A stretch of 12,373 nt of DNA from Phenylobacterium sp. (lineage in GTDB: Bacteria; Pseudomonadota; Alphaproteobacteria; Caulobacterales; Caulobacteraceae). Positions within the stretch are counted from its first letter, which is position 1; each line of letters starts with the position of its first letter. The notes below the pieces were generated by a model that saw nothing but the letters and a program-made list of their open reading frames with translations, searched no databases and was not told where the DNA came from. Positions 7,464 to 12,373 of this stretch are shown piece by piece. The DNA lies in assembly GCA_019264505.1 (NCBI GenBank), contig JAHUZY010000296.1, positions 1 through 12,373 of the forward strand, read 5' to 3'. A program made the position numbers and the translations under genes.

Positions 7464-7823
7464 CTACATGTCGTCGTGAGATTTCGGCGCGTCGGCCTTA
7501 GGGGCAGGAGCCGAGGAACCGGCGGGCGGATGAGCGCCCGCCTTGGGCTGGCCCATGCCACCGTGGCCCATCATCATCTCGCCGCACATCTTGTGCATTT
7601 TATCCATCTCAGCTTTGGACATCGGCTTGCCATCCGCCCCCTTCATGGCGCCCATCTGCCCCTTGCCGGCGGGCATCTGACCGCCCTTCATCCGGCCGCA
7701 CATCTCGTGCTGCGAAGCGGTGGCGCTATGAGGCGGGGTCTTCGCTGGCGGACCGTCCGCGAGCGCATAGCTGGCGGAGAACAGCGCCGAAGCGGCGATG
7801 ATCGTGGTGAGGAAGGCTTTCAT
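7464..7823 (-). CDS. Small secreted Met/His-rich protein, putative periplasmic copper binder
   Basis: 119 residues. Seen: signal peptide MKAFLTTIIAASALFSASYALA cut before DGPP, then a low-complexity chain rich in Met, His, Gly and Lys: HEMCGRMKGGQM, MDKMHKMCGEMMMGHGGMG, and an Ala/Pro tail ending KSHDDM. Two Cys (MCGRM, MCGEM) sit in repeated MCG contexts. Such Met/His-rich periplasmic proteins usually bind Cu(I) or Ag(I) by thioether groups; function here is inferred from composition and neighbours. ATG 7823 is chosen because GGAG lies 7 nt upstream and a signal peptide starts there; the frame's 22 upstream residues look non-coding. It lies 101 bp after exaC on the same strand and about 290 bp before tkt. 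Confidence 0.82.
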   Translation of the reverse strand: MKAFLTTIIAASALFSASYALADGPPAKTPPHSATASQHEMCGRMKGGQMPAGKGQMGAMKGADGKPMSKAEMDKMHKMCGEMMMGHGGMGQPKAGAHPPAGSSAPAPKADAPKSHDDM

Positions 7824-7924
7824 GGTCGGGCTCCAAATTCCTGATTGCTGGTAAGGACGCTCGCCGCTCTCCACCATTACGCGGGCCAAAGGCGAGGTTG
7901 CGGCTTCGGATTATTTTCGGGCTC

Positions 7925-9445
7925 TTAGAACAGGCCGCGGGGCTGGTCGTCGTAGCTCACCAGCAGGTTCTTGGTCTGCTGGTAGTGGGCCAGCATCATC
8001 TTGTGGTTCTCCCGCCCGAAGCCTGAGGCCTTGTAGCCGCCAAAGGCCGCGTGCGCCGGATAGACGTGGTAGCAGTTCGTCCACACCCGGCCAGCTTCGA
8101 GCGCCCGCCCCATCCGGTAGGCCGCGCCGCCGTCGCGGGACCACACCCCGGCGCCAAGGCCGTAGGGCGTGTCGTTCGCGAGCCGCACCGCGTCTTCCGG
8201 CGTACTGAAGCGGGTCACGGCTAGCACCGGACCGAAGATTTCCTCCTGGAAGATGCGCATGTGGTTTTCGCCGACAAACACGGTCGGCTGTACGAAGTAG
8301 CCAGCGTCCAAATCGCCGCCCGGCAGCGCACGCTCGCCGCCCGTCAGGCATTGTGCGCCCTCCTGCTTGCCGATCTCGATGTAGCCCAGGATTTTGGTCA
8401 GCTGGCCTTCCGAGACCTGGGCCCCCATTTGCGTCGTCGGCTCCAGGGGGTCGCCGACCTTGATGCTGGCGACGCGGCTGATCGCTCGTTCCATGAAGGC
8501 GTCGAAGATAGATTCGTGCACCAGGGCGCGCGACGGGCAGGTGCAGACCTCGCCCTTGTTGAAGGCGAAGAGGGCTAGGCCCTCCACGGCCTTGTCGAGG
8601 AAGCTGTCGTCGGCGGCCATGACGTCGGGCATGAAAATGTTCGGAGACTTGCCGCCAAGCTCCAGGGTTTGCGGGATCAGGTGTTCGGCGGCGGCCTGCA
8701 TGATCTGCCGTCCCGTCGTGGTCTCGCCGGTGAAGGCGACCTTGGCGATCCGCGGGTTGGCGGCGATCGCCCGGCCGACGGTGCCGCCCGGCCCGGTCAC
8801 CACATTAAGCACGCCGGGCGGCAGGATGTCGGCGGTCAGCTCGGCGAACAGCATCAGTGTGAGTGGCGTCTGGGACGCCGGCTTGATCACGGTGCAGTTG
8901 CCGGCTGCGAGCGCGGGGGCGAGCTTCCAGGCGGCCATGAGTAGCGGGAAGTTCCAGGGGATGATCTGGCCGACCACGCCAAGCGGTTCCTTGAAGTGGT
9001 AGGCGATCGTCTGTTCGTCGATTGTCGAGATCGAGCCTTCTTCGCTGCGGATGCAGCCTGCGAAGTAGCGGAAGTGATCGACCGCCAGGGGCACGTCGGC
9101 GCCGCGCGTCTCGCGGATCGGCTTGCCGTTATCGATCGTCTCGGCGAGCGCGAAGAGTTCGAGGTTCTCCTCCAGCCGGTCAGCGATCTTGTTGAGCATC
9201 CGCGACCGCTCGCTGGGCGACAGCCGCGCCCAGCCCGCCTTGGCCGCGTGCGCCGCGTCCAGCGCCGCCTCGACGTCCTCAACCGTCGACTGCGCGAACT
9301 CTGCGATCCGCGCGCCGTTGATCGGGCTGTGGTCGGTGAAATACTGCCCCCTCAGAGGCGGCGACCAGTGCCCCGCGATGAAGTTGCCGTAGCGGGCGGG
9401 GACCTTGCCCAGGGTCCGCACGGACTGAATGGCGCTCTGGAACAA
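7925..9445 (-). CDS. exaC: NAD+-dependent aldehyde dehydrogenase, ExaC/AcoD acetaldehyde dehydrogenase type
   Basis: Oxidises acetaldehyde (and probably other short aldehydes) to the acid. 506 residues, the usual length of ExaC/AcoD. Seen, numbered from the TTG start: GNFIAGHW (21-28), [20 protein letters not shown] (161-180), [10 protein letters not shown] with catalytic Glu263, the subgroup motif [12 protein letters not shown] with catalytic Cys301, [10 protein letters not shown], and the C-terminal [15 protein letters not shown]. The TTG at 9445 is preferred because AAGGAG (9452-9457) lies 6 nt upstream and the product then matches family length; the longer frame to 9487 also begins at TTG but lacks such a site. 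Divergent from adhP, so the pair suggests alcohol to aldehyde to acid with NADH made at both steps. Confidence 0.95.
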   Translation of the reverse strand: MFQSAIQSVRTLGKVPARYGNFIAGHWSPPLRGQYFTDHSPINGARIAEFAQSTVEDVEAALDAAHAAKAGWARLSPSERSRMLNKIADRLEENLELFALAETIDNGKPIRETRGADVPLAVDHFRYFAGCIRSEEGSISTIDEQTIAYHFKEPLGVVGQIIPWNFPLLMAAWKLAPALAAGNCTVIKPASQTPLTLMLFAELTADILPPGVLNVVTGPGGTVGRAIAANPRIAKVAFTGETTTGRQIMQAAAEHLIPQTLELGGKSPNIFMPDVMAADDSFLDKAVEGLALFAFNKGEVCTCPSRALVHESIFDAFMERAISRVASIKVGDPLEPTTQMGAQVSEGQLTKILGYIEIGKQEGAQCLTGGERALPGGDLDAGYFVQPTVFVGENHMRIFQEEIFGPVLAVTRFSTPEDAVRLANDTPYGLGAGVWSRDGGAAYRMGRALEAGRVWTNCYHVYPAHAAFGGYKASGFGRENHKMMLAHYQQTKNLLVSYDDQPRGLF

Positions 9446-9497
9446 GGGGCTCTCCTTGTATTCGCACGCGAGCCGAAGTGCTCGCAACGGCCCTGCC

Positions 9498-9515
9498 CTG
9501 GCGGAATGTCGCCAG
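9498..9515. promoter_or_regulatory. Inverted repeat in the exaC/adhP divergent gap
   Basis: CTGGCG-N6-CGCCAG is a perfect 6-bp inverted repeat spanning 18 bp, 52 bp from the exaC start and 134 bp from adhP. A symmetric site between two divergent, functionally linked genes is a good place for a shared operator. No regulator gene lies in the window, and the repeat matches no consensus I know. Confidence 0.4.
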
Positions 9516-9573
9516 TTCAGAGATGAGCCCGTAGCGGACCCACTGGATACTCTTTCTGCACGGGAGGCGCGTC

Positions 9574-9594
9574 GCCTTGACAGGGATCAAAGGC
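9574..9594 (+). promoter_or_regulatory. Imperfect inverted repeat with TTGACA, possible adhP promoter part
   Basis: GCCTTGA and TCAAAGGC, separated by 6 nt, pair with one bulged T. The first arm carries TTGACA at 9577-9582, a perfect -35 hexamer, on the adhP strand 67 bp before its start. No good -10 box lies 16-18 nt downstream (the match there is GC-rich), so the promoter call is weak. A regulator overlapping the -35 is possible. Confidence 0.3.
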
Positions 9595-9649
9595 AACCTT
9601 CGGCCAGATCATTACGAGGGATGCACGGCCAGGAGAGGAAAGCAGACCC

Positions 9650-10675
9650 ATGGCGACGATGATGAAAGCCGCAGTCGTGCGGGAGTTCGGCAGGCCTCTA
9701 GCGATCGAGGAGGTCCCCATCCCGACGCCGGGACCGGATCAGGTTCTCGTGCGCCTGGCTGCCACCGGCGTCTGTCACACCGACCTGCACGCCGCCAAGG
9801 GCGACTGGCCGGTGAAGCCGAACCCACCGTTCATCCCCGGCCACGAGGGCGTGGGTGTGGTGGTCGGGGTCGGCGCGAACGTGCAGAGGGTGCGGGAGGG
9901 CGACCGCGTCGGCGTGCCCTGGCTGCATACCGCGTGCGGCTACTGCCCCCACTGCCGCACCGGCTGGGAGACCCTCTGCGGCTCTCAGAAGAACACCGGC
10001 TATTCCGTGAACGGCAGCTTCGCCGAATACGCAGTGGCGGATCCCAATTATGTGGGCCGCTTGCCCGATGGCCTGGATTGGGGCGCCGCAGCGCCGCTGC
10101 TTTGCGCCGGCGTGACCGTTTACAAGGGCCTGAAGGAAACCGAGGTGAGGCCCGGGCAGTGGGTCGCGATCTCGGGGATCGGCGGGCTGGGACACTTGGC
10201 GGTTCAGTACGCGAAGGCCATGGGCATGCACGTCGCGGCGATCGACATCCATCCCGAAAAGCTGGCGTTGGCCAAGCAGCTGGGTGCAGACCTCACGCTG
10301 CACGGCCGGGACACCGACCCCGTGGCCGAGATCCAAAAGCAGATCGGCGGGGTTCACGGGGTGCTTGTCACGGCCGTTTCGCCGGCGGCCTTCGAGCAGG
10401 CCTTCGGGGCGCTGCGGCCGCATGGGACCATGGCCATGATCGGCCTGCCGCCCGGCAAGTTCGCCATGCCGATCTTCGACACGGTGCTCAAGCGGATCAC
10501 CGTCCGGGGCTCGATTGTCGGAACGCGGCAGGATCTGGAAGAGGCGCTCGAGTTCGGGGGCGAAGGCAAGGTCGCCGCGCATTTCTCCTGGGACCGGCTC
10601 GAGAACATCAACGAAGTCTTCGAACGCATGGAACGCGGCGCGATCGATGGGCGCGTAGTCTTGAGCCTGGAGTAG
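9650..10675 (+). CDS. adhP: Zinc-dependent NAD+ alcohol dehydrogenase, AdhP type
   Basis: Reversibly oxidises ethanol and other primary alcohols to aldehydes in the cytosol. 341 residues, normal for bacterial AdhP. Seen: catalytic-zinc ligands Cys42 (GVCHTDLH), His65-Glu66 (GHEGVGVV) and Cys152; the structural-zinc lobe with Cys96, 99, 102 and 110 (ACGYCPHC...LC); the Rossmann motif GIGGLGHLAVQYAKAMG (177-193) and Asp199, consistent with NAD+. ATG 9650 has AGGAGAGGAAAG upstream (9631-9642); ATG 9659 and 9662 are in-frame alternatives closer to the common MKAAVV start. Divergent from exaC. A long overlapping reading frame in another phase covers the gene but is not real. Confidence 0.96.
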   Translation: MATMMKAAVVREFGRPLAIEEVPIPTPGPDQVLVRLAATGVCHTDLHAAKGDWPVKPNPPFIPGHEGVGVVVGVGANVQRVREGDRVGVPWLHTACGYCPHCRTGWETLCGSQKNTGYSVNGSFAEYAVADPNYVGRLPDGLDWGAAAPLLCAGVTVYKGLKETEVRPGQWVAISGIGGLGHLAVQYAKAMGMHVAAIDIHPEKLALAKQLGADLTLHGRDTDPVAEIQKQIGGVHGVLVTAVSPAAFEQAFGALRPHGTMAMIGLPPGKFAMPIFDTVLKRITVRGSIVGTRQDLEEALEFGGEGKVAAHFSWDRLENINEVFERMERGAIDGRVVLSLE

Positions 10676-10787
10676 CCGCTAGACTCATCTAAAGCGCGGC
10701 GGGGCGGGTGAGGCGTCCGGGCCGGCTCCGCCGTTGCGGCACGACCGGAAGGGCCGATTCGCCCCTCCAGTCGCGACAATGTAATCC

Positions 10788-10807
10788 TGACGCGACGAGT
10801 TGCGTCA
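10788..10807. promoter_or_regulatory. Inverted repeat upstream of the small secreted gene
   Basis: TGACGC-N8-GCGTCA is a perfect 6-bp inverted repeat of 20 bp in the 251-bp gap between adhP and the next gene, followed by AAAA. It could be an operator about 120 bp before the GTG start or a weak terminator about 110 bp after adhP. Nothing else recognisable lies in this gap. Confidence 0.3.
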
Positions 10808-10926
10808 AAAAGGACATCAACCGCGTGCGTCCTGCGGACCGAGTGCGGTCGCGCCGGGTTTAGGGAGCCCTCCAGGCCTCGGCCGGCTGCAGGTCTGGGC
10901 TCGTGGAGAGGACAAGGAGATTCGAT

Positions 10927-11292
10927 GTGAACAGGACAATTGGACGGGCCCTCGGCCTTTCGGCCCTTTTTGCGCTCCTGCCTGTGCTGGGCTCTTCCGC
11001 CACAGCAGAGGTCTGGCACCGGTACATAATGCGCGGTCAGGTCGTGGAGATGCAGGGTCAGGCGGTGATCCTTTGCGTTGGGCGCGCCGAAGGGGCCAAA
11101 CCGGGACAGGTCCTCACGGTCGTCCGATTCATCGGAACGCCGGGGGTGTCGAAAGGTGCTCCGCCTGTCCCGCGCCGCGATGATGTCGGTGCGGTCCGCA
11201 TCGACCGAGTTATAGACGAGCACTTTGCCGAGGCGACCGTGGTCAACGGCCAAGCCAGGAAGTTCGATCTGGTCGAACTGAAAGCTCCCTAG
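10927..11292 (+). CDS. Small secreted protein of unknown function
   Basis: 121 residues. Seen: signal peptide MNRTIGRALGLSALFALLPVLGSSATA cut before EVW, then a mature domain of about 95 residues rich in beta strands, with GRAEGAKPGQVLTVVRF, VGAVRIDRVIDEHFAEATVV and KFDLVEL. The pattern (Gly-x-x-Gly-x-x-x-Gly-Gln-x-Leu, then an isoleucine-rich strand pair ending in an Asp-Leu-Val turn) resembles small beta-barrel domains of FlgT or CsgG-associated proteins, but I do not recognise a family. GTG 10927 is chosen because AAGGAG (10914-10919) lies 7 nt upstream; the frame extends back to GTG 10903 without a site. It has one cysteine and no metal-binding motif. It lies before the Csp gene on the same strand with a 225-bp gap. 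Confidence 0.75.
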   Translation: MNRTIGRALGLSALFALLPVLGSSATAEVWHRYIMRGQVVEMQGQAVILCVGRAEGAKPGQVLTVVRFIGTPGVSKGAPPVPRRDDVGAVRIDRVIDEHFAEATVVNGQARKFDLVELKAP

Positions 11293-11523
11293 CGAACGCT
11301 ACGCGGGACGGCGGAACTCGCTCTCCGGTCGCACGGGCCACCAAGGTGCCCAACGGCAAAGTGGCTCCCGGCGCGGCTGTTGCGATCGGGGGGCGTGGAC
11401 GTCTCCGACACCTGCCGCCGAGCGGTCGAACCCCGCCCCTCAAGGTTATCATCGACACCAGAGAGACCCGTCCGACGGACAGCCCGGCATCAAGCCCTCA
11501 AACATAGCAGAACGGAGATGCAA

Positions 11524-11952
11524 TTGCGCGACCGCAGAGAACTTCTGGCCGGCCTTACCCTCGCCGGGGCCGCAGCCGCCATGCCCGCCGCCGCGCAAGC
11601 CCCTCCTCCCAATGGTGATGGGATGTCGATGGATGATTGTGTCGCGCTCTGCATCGCCTCGCATCGGAGCTGTCTGACGAGCGCTCGCCATGTGATGGGA
11701 CAGCCGCAACTGCGCGCGCCGGCGCAGCTCGTGGCGCTGCTGCAGGACTGCGCGGAACTCTGCCAGACCACGGCCAATTCGATGCTCCGGGGTGCGCCGA
11801 CGCACACCCTTCTCTGTCGCGCCTGCGCCGACCTCTGTGAAGCGTGCGCTCAGGCTTGCGACGCCTTCAAGAACGACGCGGTGCTCACCCGATGCGCGGC
11901 GACGTGCCGGGAGTGCGGCGCGGCATGCCGGCACATGGCCATGGAGATGTAG
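11524..11952 (+). CDS. Exported four-helix-bundle copper-storage protein (Csp1-like, DUF326)
   Basis: About 142 residues. Seen: a Tat-like signal DRRELLAGLTLAGAAAAMP ending AAAQA, then a helical domain with 14 cysteines in helix-spaced CxxxC arrays: DDCVALC, RSC, QDCAELC, LLCRACADLCEACAQAC, TRCAATCRECGAAC, ending HMAMEM. This is the layout of Csp/DUF326 proteins, whose bundle core holds many Cu(I) ions on Cys thiolates; Csp1 members are Tat-exported, as here. The start is doubtful: GGAG (11514-11517) abuts ATG 11518 but lies 6 nt from the in-frame TTG 11524, so TTG is chosen; the difference is two residues. The frame extends further back to 11380, without a signal peptide. The 225 bp before it show no clear promoter. 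It is the plainest copper protein in the window and anchors the copper reading of its neighbours. Confidence 0.92.
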   Translation: MRDRRELLAGLTLAGAAAAMPAAAQAPPPNGDGMSMDDCVALCIASHRSCLTSARHVMGQPQLRAPAQLVALLQDCAELCQTTANSMLRGAPTHTLLCRACADLCEACAQACDAFKNDAVLTRCAATCRECGAACRHMAMEM

Positions 11953-11959
11953 GTGGGCG

Positions 11960-11977
11960 CCCGCCTCCGTCGGCGGG
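11960..11977 (+). terminator. Probable terminator of the Csp gene
   Basis: CCCGCC-N6-GGCGGG is a 6-bp all-GC stem beginning 8 nt after the stop and followed by TTCCTGTT, a T-rich though imperfect tail. The strand and position fit rho-independent termination of the copper-storage gene. An alternative pairing (GGTGGGC with GCCCGCC) overlaps its left arm. Confidence 0.5.
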
Positions 11978-12373
11978 TTCCTGTTGCGCTGATAGCGGTT
12001 GCGCAGCCGCAGAGCGGCGCTTCGTTGAAAGCCACACCGGACCGGAGCGGTAACCCCGCAACTGGGGCGGTTGCCCGTTGTTTCCGAGCCGCCACACGGA
12101 CCTACCTATCCCCAGTCGGCCGGCACACTCCGCCATTCACGGCTGTGGCTTCGGCTCCAGCATGCCCTCTCACTCCGGGCTCGGGCGCATGGAGCCGGCG
12201 CGGCGTCTAATAATTGCTGAGGATGCCGAGTTGACGTGGATCACTACCCGAGCGTGCTCATGCTCATTCGCCACCCGGCTACATCGCCTTCAAGTCGGTG
12301 CTGCAGGCGCGCCAGGTCGGCGCATCTGAACGCCCGCACTGGACCCCGAGGAATGCGTCGGATGGTGAACGGG
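11978..12373. other. Stretch of about 400 bp without a recognisable gene
   Basis: No frame gives a recognisable product. Short open frames cover it on both strands, as expected at this base composition. Two reach the right edge: a plus-strand frame from about 12219 (reading VDHYPSVLMLIRHP near its start) and a minus-strand frame of 42 codons that ends at TAG 12244-12246. Either could be the tip of a gene lying outside the window; neither has enough sequence to judge. No tRNA, repeat array or riboswitch consensus was seen. Confidence 0.5.

Noticed and set aside
9577..10692. Plus-strand 371-codon frame over adhP in another phase.
   Set aside because: Longer than adhP itself, but Arg-rich and featureless, while the adhP frame has all zinc and NAD motifs.
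10354..11253. Minus-strand 299-codon frame spanning the end of adhP, the gap and the small secreted gene.
   Set aside because: It overlaps two plus-strand genes with proper starts and its product has no recognisable domain.
11336..11352. GGGCCACCAAGGTGCCC as a palindromic metal-regulator site before the Csp gene.
   Set aside because: The symmetry is interrupted by an extra C, the loop is two bases, and it does not match a CueR or CsoR consensus well enough to claim.
12030..12090. Possible cobalamin-riboswitch-like text (GCCACACCGGA...CCGCAACTGGGG) in the right-hand gap.
   Set aside because: The conserved B12 box is absent and no gene follows within the window on that strand.
1..12373. Mobile element, attachment site or CRISPR array to explain the mixed gene content.
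   Set aside because: No transposase, integrase, terminal repeats, tRNA or regular repeat array was seen; island status rests only on gene content.

Overview
The window is high-GC DNA with dense, divergently arranged genes. Codon use and protein flavour (Ala/Arg-rich, DUF411, Met-rich copper proteins, a short NAD-type Gnd) point to an alphaproteobacterium, of Caulobacterales, Sphingomonadales or Rhizobiales type. This is judged from the sequence alone; genus and replicon (chromosome, island or plasmid) cannot be told. No transposase, integrase, tRNA, rRNA or CRISPR array was seen.

Left part (1-2749): a partial Met/His-rich exported membrane protein runs leftward off the edge and looks like the front of a heavy-metal efflux adaptor. 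It diverges from an archaeal-type (type II) glyceraldehyde-3-phosphate dehydrogenase, gap, read rightward. gap converges, across a 9-bp GC hairpin, with a leftward DUF411 metal-binding protein preceded by a small HMA-domain (CopZ-like) protein.

Middle part (2894-9445, all leftward, in transcription order): exaC-type aldehyde dehydrogenase, a small Met/His-rich secreted protein, transketolase (tkt), transaldolase (tal) and 6-phosphogluconate dehydrogenase (gnd). tkt and tal overlap by ATGA, and gnd follows tal by 13 nt, so tkt-tal-gnd is an operon and may read on into the HMA and DUF411 genes. Two doubtful short ORFs lie at the operon's edges, one ending two bases before an internal tkt ATG and one overlapping the gnd stop.

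Right part (9650-11952, rightward): a zinc alcohol dehydrogenase (adhP) divergent from exaC, a small secreted protein of unknown function, and a Cys-rich four-helix-bundle copper-storage protein (Csp1/DUF326 type) with a Tat-like signal. The last 400 bases hold no gene I can defend.

Taken together, the window alternates copper/heavy-metal handling proteins (adaptor, DUF411, HMA chaperone, Met-rich protein, Csp) with a compact set of central-carbon enzymes (tkt, tal, gnd, gap, adhP, exaC). The most interesting reading is that the carbon enzymes are accessory isozymes that keep sugar-phosphate flux and redox balance running under metal stress, with type II GAPDH as a possible stand-in for the copper-sensitive normal GAPDH. 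That link is inference from gene neighbourhood. Start codons were often fixed by Shine-Dalgarno position, giving non-ATG starts for the HMA gene (TTG), exaC (TTG), the small secreted gene (GTG) and probably the Csp gene (TTG).
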